DNA of 64,000 nucleotides from Cohnella endophytica (lineage in GTDB: Bacteria; Bacillota; Bacilli; Paenibacillales; Paenibacillaceae), in contig NZ_RBZM01000004.1 in assembly GCF_003628305.1 (NCBI RefSeq), positions 310,001 to 374,000 of the forward strand, given 5' to 3'. The first letter of the stretch is position 1. The number at the start of each line of letters is the position of its first letter. Positions 54,866-62,368 of the stretch are shown one piece after another. The translations under genes were made by a program, and so were the position numbers. The notes under the pieces were generated by a model. That model was given only the letters and a program-made list of their open reading frames with translations, was not told the origin of the DNA and did no database searches.

Positions 54866-55897
54866 ATGGACGTTAAACAGGCATTTAGGTCGATCAAGAC
54901 GGGCCAGATCTCTCCGGTGTACGTCTGTTACGGAACCGAATCCTACGTGATGAACGAATTCATCGAACGATTGCTGGAACAGCTTGTCCAACCCGATCAC
55001 AGGGAGATGGGCGTGGTGCGGTTCGATACCGCGGAAACTCCGGTGGACGACATCGTCGACGAAGCGGAGATGCTTCCATTCCTCGTACCGAGCAAGCTAA
55101 TCCTCGTTCGGGACCAAGTTTTGTTCGCATCGGGCAAAGAATCGGCGCGGGTCGAGCATCGACCGGAGCGGTTGCTTGCTTATATGGCGCAGCCGTCCGA
55201 GACGACGGTGCTCGTCTTTATGGTACCCAACGAGAAGCTGGACGAGCGTAAGAAACTAGTCAAGAACGCGAAGGCGAACGATTCGGCGATCGCCTTTAGC
55301 CCGTTGCAGGCGGAAGAGCTGCTGCAATGGCTGCTGAAGCGGGCGACGAATCAAGGCCGGACAATGGCCCGGCCTGCCGCGGAAGAGCTGCTGCGGCGCG
55401 TAGGGTCCGATATGCACGCGCTTGCCGCCGAAGCGGACAAGCTCTGTTTGCATGCGGGAACCGGCGGTTCCGTGACGTTGGACGCGGTGACCTCGCTCGT
55501 GCCGATGGCGACGGAGCAGAACGTTTTCAAGCTGACCGAAGAGCTCGCGGCGTTGCGGACGGAAGCGGCGATCGCGCTTTATTACGATCTGCTTAAGCAA
55601 AGGGAAGAACCGATAAAGCTGACGGCGCTATTAGTCCGTCAATTCCGCAATATGCTGTACGTGAAGGAACTCGGCAATCAAGGTTATTCGCAGCAACAGA
55701 TGGCCGCGCAGATCGGATTGCATCCGTACGCGGTTAAGATTACGGGCGAGCAAGCCCGCAAATTCAGCCAAGAACGACTTGCGACGTTGCTATCGGAGCT
55801 GGCCGACCTCGACTTCGCGATGAAAACCGGGCGGGTCGACAAGGCGCTCGGCCTCGAGCTGTTCCTTCTCAAGACGAGTTCGAGAGGCGCGAGCTGA
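54866..55897 (+). CDS. holA: DNA polymerase III delta subunit
   Basis: Clamp-loader subunit, 343 residues. It opens with DVKQAFRSIKTGQISPVYVCYGTE and has the LVPSKLILVRD and LQWLLKRATNQG segments typical of the HolA/YqeN family; it opens the sliding clamp to load it on DNA. ATG at 54866 has GGCGGAG upstream; the longer open frame begins in the previous terminator. In B. subtilis yqeN follows comEC; here two ECF modules lie between. Confidence 0.93.
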   Translation: MDVKQAFRSIKTGQISPVYVCYGTESYVMNEFIERLLEQLVQPDHREMGVVRFDTAETPVDDIVDEAEMLPFLVPSKLILVRDQVLFASGKESARVEHRPERLLAYMAQPSETTVLVFMVPNEKLDERKKLVKNAKANDSAIAFSPLQAEELLQWLLKRATNQGRTMARPAAEELLRRVGSDMHALAAEADKLCLHAGTGGSVTLDAVTSLVPMATEQNVFKLTEELAALRTEAAIALYYDLLKQREEPIKLTALLVRQFRNMLYVKELGNQGYSQQQMAAQIGLHPYAVKITGEQARKFSQERLATLLSELADLDFAMKTGRVDKALGLELFLLKTSSRGAS

Positions 55898-55933
55898 TTA
55901 CGCCGTTCCCGCCTTCAATTCATGAAAAGCAAC

Positions 55934-55980
55934 AAAAAAAGCCATCCTACAAGCAGGTAAACTGCTTGGGATGGCTTTTT
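55934..55980. terminator. Bidirectional terminator between holA and rpsT
   Basis: AAAAAAAGCCATCC and GGATGGCTTTTT surround an AAGCAG-GTAAA-CTGCTT inner hairpin; A and T tracts serve both strands. Confidence 0.92.
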
Positions 55981-56031
55981 CGGCTGCCGGGTCCGAAAAC
56001 GGGGCGGCCGCATATGCGTCAGGCACAAGAC

Positions 56032-56304
56032 TTAAGCTTGCGCGGACAATGCGTTGAGTTTTTTGGCCAGACGGGATTTTTTGCGGGCAGCTGCATTTTT
56101 GTGAATGAGCCCTTTGGTTGCCGCTTTGTCCAGTTTCTTCTGAGCCGCGCCGTAAGCTGCTTTGGCAGCGTTAACGTCCGTTCCTACGACTGCTGCGTCG
56201 GCTTGCTTAACAGCGGTACGAAGGGAGGATTTAGCCGAAGCATTGCGAAGACGACGTGCTTCGTTCGTTTTAGTGCGTTTAATGGCGGATTTGATGTTTG
56301 GCAT
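56032..56304 (-). CDS. rpsT: 30S ribosomal protein S20
   Basis: S20, 90 residues, binds 16S rRNA in the small subunit. It opens [18 protein letters not shown] and has the helical, alanine- and lysine-rich body and [30 protein letters not shown] precedes the ATG at 56304; the longer open frame upstream is not real. A single-gene transcript in the opposite direction to holA and gpr. Confidence 0.98.
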   Translation of the reverse strand: MPNIKSAIKRTKTNEARRLRNASAKSSLRTAVKQADAAVVGTDVNAAKAAYGAAQKKLDKAATKGLIHKNAAARKKSRLAKKLNALSAQA

Positions 56305-56354
56305 TCTTTTCACCTCCAGCAAAAACAGAAGTATTTCTCCACACAACTTGTAAC

Positions 56355-56383
56355 ATTCTATCATGCAAGGGGGCAAAATGCAA
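56355..56383 (-). promoter_or_regulatory. Promoter of rpsT
   Basis: Minus strand: TTGCAT (56383-56378), 17 bases, TAGAAT (56360-56355), 51 bases before rpsT. Confidence 0.65.
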
Positions 56384-56432
56384 GTTGATTTCCCATCAGA
56401 ATCCGTAAACGAAAGGGGTCTGTTTTCACCCG

Positions 56433-57437
56433 ATGGATAAGGAATTGGCGTTATACCAGGCACGTACGGATTTGGCGCTGGAAGCCCATGAGAACGCGAC
56501 GCAGGGGCAGAAGGATGCGGCAATACCCGGGGTTTGGGCCGAAACGGAAACCGCGGACGGAATTACCGTTTCCAGGATGGAGATCAAGACCGATCAAGCG
56601 GCCCAACAAGTCGGCAAAATGATCGGGCATTACGTCACGCTGGAGGTGCCGGAGCTGCGCCAGGGAGATACGACGCTGCAGGATAAGGTCGCGACGAAGT
56701 TCGCCAAAGAATTCGAGGCGTTCATGAGCCGAATCGGCATAGGTCCGAAGAGCAGCGTGCTGATCGTAGGCTTGGGTAACTGGAACGTAACTCCGGACGC
56801 GCTGGGACCGATCGTCGTGGAGAATACGATGGTGACTCGCCATTTCTTCGAGCTGATGCCCGATCAGGTCAGTCCGGGTTACCGTCCGGTCAGCGCCGTC
56901 GCTCCAGGCGTGCTGGGAACGACAGGCATCGAATCGAGCGATATCGTCCAAGGCATCGTCGCGCAGGCTAAGCCGGATCTCATCATCGCCGTGGATGCTT
57001 TGGCGGCGAAGTCGCTGGAGCGCGTCAATACGACGATCCAGATCGCGGATACCGGTATCCATCCCGGCTCGGGCATCGGCAACAAACGTAAAGGCTTGAC
57101 GAAAGACATTCTCGGCGTGCCGTGCATCGGCATCGGAGTTCCGACCGTCGTTTATGCTTCCACGATCGTGAACAATACGATGGACCTCGTATTCGAGCAC
57201 ATGAAACAGCACACGACCAATACCGATCCCTTGTTCGGCGTCTTCGGGAAAATGGAGGAGTCGGAGCGATTGCAATTGGTCAAGGAGGTGCTCAGCCCGC
57301 TTGGGCACGACCTGCTCGTTACGCCCAAGGATATCGACAAATTCATGGAGGATATCGCGAACGTCATCGCGAGCGGCTTGAACGCCGCGCTTCACGAAGC
57401 CGTCGATACGAGCAATGTCGCCGCTTATACCCACTAA
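56433..57437 (+). CDS. gpr: Germination protease GPR
   Basis: Aspartic-type (A25) spore protease that degrades small acid-soluble proteins at germination, 334 residues. The N-terminal [13 protein letters not shown] matches the propeptide and cleavage region; [26 protein letters not shown] and [15 protein letters not shown] are family hallmarks. In B. subtilis it is made in the forespore under sigma-F and sigma-G. Next to spoIIP and yqxA as in B. subtilis. AAAGGGG lies 13 bases before the ATG. Confidence 0.97.
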   Translation: MDKELALYQARTDLALEAHENATQGQKDAAIPGVWAETETADGITVSRMEIKTDQAAQQVGKMIGHYVTLEVPELRQGDTTLQDKVATKFAKEFEAFMSRIGIGPKSSVLIVGLGNWNVTPDALGPIVVENTMVTRHFFELMPDQVSPGYRPVSAVAPGVLGTTGIESSDIVQGIVAQAKPDLIIAVDALAAKSLERVNTTIQIADTGIHPGSGIGNKRKGLTKDILGVPCIGIGVPTVVYASTIVNNTMDLVFEHMKQHTTNTDPLFGVFGKMEESERLQLVKEVLSPLGHDLLVTPKDIDKFMEDIANVIASGLNAALHEAVDTSNVAAYTH

Positions 57438-57456
57438 ATCGCCAAGTCGTCGGAAG

Positions 57457-57495
57457 GGCTGTCCCGTAAATGAGAATTGCGGACAGCCTTTCTTT
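57457..57495 (+). terminator. Terminator of gpr
   Basis: GGCTGTCC (57457-57464) pairs with GGACAGCC (57481-57488), followed by TTTCTTTT. Confidence 0.8.
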
Positions 57496-57621
57496 TCTAG
57501 TACGGGCAAGTATCGCAACCTTGTCCGATCCCCCGACGATATCGTACTCCGCAAATCGACGTGGGATTCTTTCTATCAAACCGAACTCTTGGACTATTTA
57601 CATAGAAACGGCATCACTCCC

Positions 57622-57648
57622 AAGAACGGCAGCACGCCGTTCTTTTTT
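57622..57648 (+). terminator. Second terminator upstream of spoIIP
   Basis: AAGAACGGC pairs with GCCGTTCTT around AGCAC, followed by T. Between the two terminators (57496-57621) I see no gene or clear signal. Confidence 0.8.
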
Positions 57649-57683
57649 ACGCGTTTTCTGCAACTCTAGCAAACTTCCGAGGT

Positions 57684-57711
57684 TCTATCAATTCGCGCTG
57701 ACTCATATGAT
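57684..57711 (+). promoter_or_regulatory. Possible sigma-E promoter of spoIIP
   Basis: TCTATCA, 13 bases, CATATGAT (57704-57711) resembles the sigma-E pattern (ATA-containing -35, CATACAAT-like -10), 63 bases before spoIIP. spoIIP is under sigma-E in B. subtilis. Confidence 0.35.
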
Positions 57712-57774
57712 GGGATACCTGAGGAAAAAAAGAGATGGGGCTTGCGCATACCAAGAGCTCCGGGGAGGACGAGC

Positions 57775-59055
57775 ATGAAGCGTAACGTCGGATCTCTGAA
57801 GTGGCCGCAGTTGCGGTCGAAATGGCGACGAATACTGGTGACGGGACGGGCTTACTTCCTACTAAGCGTATGCTCCATGGCGCTGTTCGTCTTGCTGGGT
57901 TTTGGAGGGATGCTGCAGCAAAAGCTAGCTGACTCTCCCGTGCGGTCGATGAAAGGATTGGCGGCATCCCTGTCGGGACAATTTTTTCAAACGTTGCTCA
58001 GCATGGAGCTCCCCCAGATGAAATCTTCGGAGAAATCTCCGTTCCAGGCCAGCCGCATGGCCGCATTCCTGCTTCGATTCATGACCGACATGAATCCTAA
58101 CGATCCGAAGAGCCTGCTAGCCTTGGAGATGCCGGGGATGGATCGGGACCGCTCCGTGCTTCTTCGTCCTGGCTCCGGCGAACCGGAAGCGCCTGAGGAC
58201 CGCGGACCGAGCGAAGAGGACTTCACGCAAGATGGCGTAACTCCGGACGGCGGCGAAACGCCTGACATAAACGCGACCCAAGCTCCCGAGCGAGATGGAG
58301 GGACGAGCCCGACCGAAGAAAAAGCGACTCCCGAGATCGATACGCCCCGGCAGGAAGACGATCCCGTCAAACCCGACGCGATCGATTCCCAGACGACGGC
58401 AGGACGGAAGGTCGTATTCATCTATCATTCGCACAATCGGGAGTCTTGGTATCCGGAACTGAAGCCGGGCAACAAGGACGCCAATTCGGATACGGTTAAC
58501 GTGACGCTTGTCGGCAAAAGGCTGGCCAAACAGCTTGAATCCCTCGGCTTGGGCACCGTGCAATCGTCCGAGGATTATGCATCGGCGGTTAAAGGATATA
58601 ATTGGAATTATTCGTATAAATATTCTTTGCAAACCGTTCGAGCCGCTTTGGCGTCGAACAAACAGCTGAAATTTTTCTTCGACATTCATAGGGATTCCCA
58701 AAGGCGCAAAAAAACGACGGCGACCATCAAAGGGAAAGACTATGCTCAAGTGTATTTCATCATCGGTCACAAAAATCCGGATTGGCGGGAGAACGAAGCG
58801 TTCGCGAATAGCATCCATGAGAAGTTGGAGAAGGATTACCCCGGTTTATCGCGAGGCGTATGGGGCAAGACGGCGGCCAACGGGAACGGGGAATATAATC
58901 AATCCGTAGCGCCCGACAGCGTGCTGATCGAGATCGGCGGCGTGGATAATACGCTGGAGGAGTGTTACAGGACGGCGGACATCCTGGCCAAGACGATCGC
59001 GGGCATTTATTGGGACGGGCAGAAGGCGATCAAAGCGAACGCGCAAACCAAATAG
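57775..59055 (+). CDS. spoIIP: Stage II sporulation protein P
   Basis: Membrane-anchored cell-wall hydrolase of the DMP engulfment complex, 426 residues. One N-terminal membrane segment (AYFLLSVCSMALFVLLGFGGM) is followed by a proline- and acid-rich linker and an amidase/endopeptidase domain with VFIYHSHNRESWYP (catalytic zinc His pair) and FDIHRDSQ, SVLIEIGGVDNT. In engulfment it strips cross-links and stem peptides from septal wall. GGGAGGACGAGC precedes the ATG 57775; a longer frame starts earlier. Confidence 0.95.
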   Translation: MKRNVGSLKWPQLRSKWRRILVTGRAYFLLSVCSMALFVLLGFGGMLQQKLADSPVRSMKGLAASLSGQFFQTLLSMELPQMKSSEKSPFQASRMAAFLLRFMTDMNPNDPKSLLALEMPGMDRDRSVLLRPGSGEPEAPEDRGPSEEDFTQDGVTPDGGETPDINATQAPERDGGTSPTEEKATPEIDTPRQEDDPVKPDAIDSQTTAGRKVVFIYHSHNRESWYPELKPGNKDANSDTVNVTLVGKRLAKQLESLGLGTVQSSEDYASAVKGYNWNYSYKYSLQTVRAALASNKQLKFFFDIHRDSQRRKKTTATIKGKDYAQVYFIIGHKNPDWRENEAFANSIHEKLEKDYPGLSRGVWGKTAANGNGEYNQSVAPDSVLIEIGGVDNTLEECYRTADILAKTIAGIYWDGQKAIKANAQTK

Positions 59056-59070
59056 GAAGAAGGTAAAGCG

Positions 59071-59475
59071 ATGCGTCGGGATACATTCAAATTGCTCATA
59101 TTCGCGGGCATTATCGGATTCGCGATTTTATACGGAATGGAGCTATCGTCCAAGGGCATCGCGGACGTGAACGGTCCGATGTCGACGGGCAATCCGGCTG
59201 CGGGCGAAGAGACGACCGCGAATTCGGGAGACTGGACGCTGCCGGTAACGGATAACGGTCAGAAAGGACCTAAAACCGCGCCTTCGGAAACGAAATCAGT
59301 CGCCGGCGCGAACTCGGACGCGGAGAACCCTTACGACGAAGGGGTCGCCATTCCTCGCGACGATCGGGAACCGATCGTGGACCGAGTGTCCGGCAAGACG
59401 GGCGAGGTGCTGCATGATTTGTCCCGCAACGGAATTCGCATCGTCGTATCGCTGTTCGACCGGGTTCTGGGTTAA
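59071..59475 (+). CDS. yqxA: YqxA-family protein (DUF3679)
   Basis: A 134-residue protein of unknown function with one N-terminal membrane segment (LLIFAGIIGFAILYGMEL) and a hydrophilic low-complexity tail. Position right after spoIIP identifies it as YqxA, as in B. subtilis gpr-spoIIP-yqxA-lepA. AAGAAGG precedes the ATG; the gap to spoIIP is 15 bases. Confidence 0.82.
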   Translation: MRRDTFKLLIFAGIIGFAILYGMELSSKGIADVNGPMSTGNPAAGEETTANSGDWTLPVTDNGQKGPKTAPSETKSVAGANSDAENPYDEGVAIPRDDREPIVDRVSGKTGEVLHDLSRNGIRIVVSLFDRVLG

Positions 59476-59490
59476 TTCGGAAAGATTAGG

Positions 59491-59518
59491 TTGACACCAA
59501 CGGGGCTGTCGTGATAAT
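59491..59518 (+). promoter_or_regulatory. Sigma-A promoter upstream of yezD
   Basis: TTGACA (59491-59496), 16 bases, GATAAT (59513-59518). This gives a leader of about 140 bases before yezD that holds the next two features. Confidence 0.6.
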
Positions 59519-59534
59519 TTAAGGGTATAAAAAA

Positions 59535-59551
59535 CCAAGTAAACTTATTGG
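59535..59551 (+). promoter_or_regulatory. Imperfect CCAA-TTGG dyad in the yezD leader
   Basis: CCAAGTAAACTTATTGG has four paired bases at each end with an imperfect middle. It lies just downstream of the promoter and may be a repressor site; CymR-type control of sulfur genes is one idea I cannot support further. Confidence 0.25.
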
Positions 59552-59580
59552 ATTATATTTATATGTCGACCATACCGATG

Positions 59581-59627
59581 GAGACTTTCCCTTTCCGAGC
59601 GCCCAGTCCGGAAAATAGGAAGGTCTC
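59581..59627 (+). ncRNA. Nested two-helix RNA structure in the yezD leader
   Basis: GAGACTTTCC (59581-59590) pairs over ten bases, with one G-U, with GGAAGGTCTC (59618-59627). Inside it TTTCCG (59592-59597) pairs with CGGAAA (59609-59614) around an 11-base loop. No T-run follows, so it is not a terminator. Possible cis-regulatory or stability element; no known class recognised. Confidence 0.45.
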
Positions 59628-59666
59628 TTCGGCGATCGAACGCGAATTATTTGGGAGGGATGCGCT

Positions 59667-59879
59667 ATGGCGGATTCGCCGCTCGTTGATCATGCGTTGC
59701 TGCGGTACATTAACGACAGCATCAACAGCTTGAAGTTCGGAAACATTCAAATTACGGTTCATGACGGCAGAGTTGTCCAGATCGATAAGACGGAAAGAAA
59801 ACGATACGAAGCGGATGCGTCGCTCGCTCAAAAGCAAAAAAAGCAGGCGGGAGAAAAGAGATCCGCGACCGGCGGTTAA
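59667..59879 (+). CDS. yezD: YezD-family small protein (DUF2292)
   Basis: A 70-residue protein with the DUF2292 core LLRYINDSINSLKFGNIQITVHDGRVVQIDKTERKR (part shown), a beta-alpha unit rich in conserved hydrophobics; the C-tail is Lys/Gln rich. The function is unknown; in some Firmicutes I recall it near sulfur-metabolism genes. GGGAGGG lies about six bases before the ATG. Its own promoter and structured leader separate it from yqxA. Confidence 0.78.
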   Translation: MADSPLVDHALLRYINDSINSLKFGNIQITVHDGRVVQIDKTERKRYEADASLAQKQKKQAGEKRSATGG

Positions 59880-60005
59880 CCGGCAGGATCGGGCTTGACG
59901 ATGAGCATAAGGTCGCTTAGACTTAAATCATTAAGCTTCTAAGGGGAAATTTTAATGTTGGTAGCGGTTCTGAACTGAATTATCCGATACGTCGCGCATA
60001 AATGT

Positions 60006-60109
60006 AACGAGAAAGTAGCGTAAACCGTCCTAGGGAGGGTTTATTTCGTTCGTTGCTTCGCGCGGCACTGATAACCAGTGAAGAACCGGTCAAGACCGCC
60101 CTTGCGAAG
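60006..60109 (+). ncRNA. Candidate structured RNA upstream of the MutS2-like gene
   Basis: Two structured parts lie in this stretch. Hairpin A: AACGA (60006-60010) with TCGTT (60046-60050), enclosing TAAACC/GGTTTA. Junction B: CTTCGC (60056-60061) with GCGAAG (60104-60109) enclosing a CACTG-ATAAC-CAGTG hairpin (60066-60080) and CGGT-CAAG-ACCG (60087-60098). No known riboswitch class was recognised. It is followed by two terminators and sits in a 440-base gap without genes. Confidence 0.45.
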
Positions 60110-60128
60110 AAAGCTTTTCGGGGAGATC

Positions 60129-60158
60129 AACCGTGCTCATTCAGGGTACGGTTTTTTT
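60129..60158 (+). terminator. Terminator 1 in the MutS2-like leader
   Basis: AACCGTGCT pairs with GGGTACGGTT, followed by seven T. Confidence 0.75.
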
Positions 60159-60230
60159 GCGCGATTTAACGGACGTCGGCGAACCTGCCCGTTTTCCGTT
60201 TCATTGTCCTTCATTCCCGAGGATTTCCGG

Positions 60231-60281
60231 CAGGCCGCGAGCTTGCGCCGATGGCGCATGTTTTCGCGGCCTGTTTTTTTT
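60231..60281 (+). terminator. Terminator 2 in the MutS2-like leader
   Basis: CAGGCCGCGA (60231-60240) pairs with TCGCGGCCTG (60264-60273) around a GCGCC/GGCGC inner hairpin, followed by eight T. An upstream CCTGCC (60184-60189) can pair with GGCAGG (60229-60234), which overlaps the terminator's first arm and so could act as an antiterminator. Confidence 0.88.
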
Positions 60282-60319
60282 GCAGCGATTCAGAAAACGC
60301 GATTCGGGAGGAATTAACT

Positions 60320-62266
60320 TTGAGACAGCACGCATTGAACAAATTGGAATACAACCGGGTAATCGATTTGCTGAGAGGTTATGCCGTCACTTATCTTGGC
60401 CTGCGCCACATCGAGAGGCTGCATCCGCTTCAGGATAAAAGAGTGATCGTAAACAAGCTCGCGGAGGTTAGAGAAGCCTGCGGCTTGTTAGCAAAAGGAG
60501 GCCATCCGCCGTTGCCGTCGCTGGAAGGCATGGAGGCGCTGATGGGTTTGCTGGGAACCGGCTACGTCATGTCGGAGCAGGAGTTCGGGTTCATGGCTCA
60601 ATTCGCCAGAAGCTGCGAGCAGCTTCGGCAATATATGGTCTCGAAGAAGGGAGAGGCGTCGGTCGTCTCTGCCTACGGGGCGTCCATGCACGATTTAAAG
60701 CCGTTGCGGGAAGCGATCGAAGCCTGCGTCGATCGCGGGCGCATCGTGGACACGGCCAGCTCGGAGCTTCATAAGTTGCGCAAAAAAATCCGCGCCGCGG
60801 AGGAGAAGCTGCAGAAAAGGCTCGAAGGCATGCTGTCCAGGTATTCCGATATTTTGCAGGAACGGCTGGTCAGCCAACGCGGGGGACGATACGTTCTGCC
60901 TGTCAAAAAAGAATACCGCAAAAGATTGCCCGGAACGGTACTCGACGAATCGTCCAGCGGGCAGACAGTGTTCGTCGAGCCGACGGAAGCTGCGGGCTTG
61001 CAGATGGAATTAAGCGAACTCAGAGTCGAGGAGAACCGCGAGGAATCGAGAATACTAGCCCATTTGACCGGAGAAGCGGAAGCCTATGCGTCCGAGCTGT
61101 CCGTTAATCTTGAAGCCGTCGGCCACTATGATTTCCTGTTCGCCAAGGCGAAATGGGGGCTGGCGATCGGCGGGAACGCGCCGGAATTAAACGATGCCGG
61201 TATCATCGATCTCCGCGAAGCGAGGCATCCGCTGCTTCGGTCGAATCCGGTGCCGCTCGATATTCGGCTCGGGGACGGTTTTCGGGCGCTATTGATTACG
61301 GGCCCGAATACGGGCGGGAAGACGGTGGCGTTGAAGACGGTCGGCCTGCTGACCCTTATGGCGCAATCCGGCTTGCTCATTCCGGCGGCGCAAGGGAGTC
61401 GCGTCTGCGTGTTTCGCACCGTAGAGGTCGATATCGGGGACGATCAGAGCATGGACTCGTCGCTGAGCACGTTTTCCTCTCATCTGCGCAATGTTATCGA
61501 TATTTTGGCGCATTCCGGAGGTTCGACTTTAGTGCTGCTGGATGAGCTGGCTACGGGCACCGATCCGGGGGAAGGCGTGGGCCTGTCGATCGCGGTGCTA
61601 GAGGAACTGTATCGCCGGGGGGCTGTCCTGATGGCGACGACGCATTTCAATGAAATCAAGGAGTACGCCCGGGTGACGGAAGGTTTCCGTAACGCGAGGA
61701 TGGCGTTCGACGAGAATACGCTGAGCCCGCTATACCGGCTTGACATGGGCGAAGCCGGGAATAGCTACGCCTTCGTCATCGCGGCGAAGCTGGGAATCGG
61801 CACCGCCATTATCGATCGCGCCAGGACAATCGCCGATACCTTAAAGCAGGGAGGCGGCCAAGCGCGAGTCCCACAGCTTTCGGAAGCGGAGAAGAAGCAT
61901 TCCCGACCTTCGGGACGCGATCAGCGCTACGTGGACCGCAAAGCAAAGAGACCTGCGAATCCCGAGGAAGTTCAGCCGAAGCTGTGGGCGATCGGGGACG
62001 TCGTGTTCATCCCCCATCTGCGCAAGCCGGGCGTCGTCTATCGTCTGCCCGACGAACGGGGGAACCTGATCGTTCAAGTACAGAAAGAGAAAATTACGGT
62101 GAATCATAAGCGAATTCGCAAATTCATCGACAAAAAGCATCTCTATCCTGGCGAGGATTACGATCTGGACATCGTTTTCGAGACGGTGGAAAACCGCAAG
62201 AAGCGCCATCTGATGGGCAAACGGCACGTGGAAGGCGTGACGATCGAGAAGCCGCGAGAACAATGA
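60320..62266 (+). CDS. MutS2-like ATPase lacking the Smr domain
   Basis: MutS-family ATPase of 648 residues. It has the MutS2 opening LRQHALNKLEYNRVIDLLRGYA, the core/lever region, and the ATPase domain with Walker A GPNTGGKT near 328 and LLDELATGTDPGEG. Typical MutS2 (about 785 residues) ends in a Smr nuclease domain with LDLRG; here a KOW-like segment ends in KHLYPGEDYDLDIVF and a basic tail, and the Smr motif is absent. MutS2 acts on recombination intermediates and collided ribosomes; this paralog's role is unknown. TTG at 60320 has GGGAGG eight bases upstream. Confidence 0.85.
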   Translation: MRQHALNKLEYNRVIDLLRGYAVTYLGLRHIERLHPLQDKRVIVNKLAEVREACGLLAKGGHPPLPSLEGMEALMGLLGTGYVMSEQEFGFMAQFARSCEQLRQYMVSKKGEASVVSAYGASMHDLKPLREAIEACVDRGRIVDTASSELHKLRKKIRAAEEKLQKRLEGMLSRYSDILQERLVSQRGGRYVLPVKKEYRKRLPGTVLDESSSGQTVFVEPTEAAGLQMELSELRVEENREESRILAHLTGEAEAYASELSVNLEAVGHYDFLFAKAKWGLAIGGNAPELNDAGIIDLREARHPLLRSNPVPLDIRLGDGFRALLITGPNTGGKTVALKTVGLLTLMAQSGLLIPAAQGSRVCVFRTVEVDIGDDQSMDSSLSTFSSHLRNVIDILAHSGGSTLVLLDELATGTDPGEGVGLSIAVLEELYRRGAVLMATTHFNEIKEYARVTEGFRNARMAFDENTLSPLYRLDMGEAGNSYAFVIAAKLGIGTAIIDRARTIADTLKQGGGQARVPQLSEAEKKHSRPSGRDQRYVDRKAKRPANPEEVQPKLWAIGDVVFIPHLRKPGVVYRLPDERGNLIVQVQKEKITVNHKRIRKFIDKKHLYPGEDYDLDIVFETVENRKKRHLMGKRHVEGVTIEKPREQ

Positions 62267-62290
62267 ACGAAAGGTTAGTCGGCATGCTCA

Positions 62291-62319
62291 TTGATGCCCC
62301 GAGGATCCGCTGTTATAAT
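62291..62319 (+). promoter_or_regulatory. Sigma-A promoter of lepA
   Basis: TTGATG (62291-62296), 17 bases, TATAAT (62314-62319), 50 bases before lepA. Confidence 0.78.
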
Positions 62320-62368
62320 GAAGTGATCGTCAACTGACGCATGGAACCGGCTGGGGGTACTCATTGGA

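Noticed and set aside
56032..56523. 163-codon form of the S20 frame
   Set aside because: S20 starts at MPNIKSA (56304) after GGAGGTG; the extension lies across the rpsT promoter.
57415..57669. 84-codon frame between gpr and spoIIP
   Set aside because: It crosses two terminators, lacks a ribosome site and has no recognisable product.
60006..60109. T-box or cobalamin riboswitch upstream of the MutS2-like gene
   Set aside because: No AGGGTGG core and no cobalamin box beyond a chance CACTG; kept only as an unclassified structured RNA.
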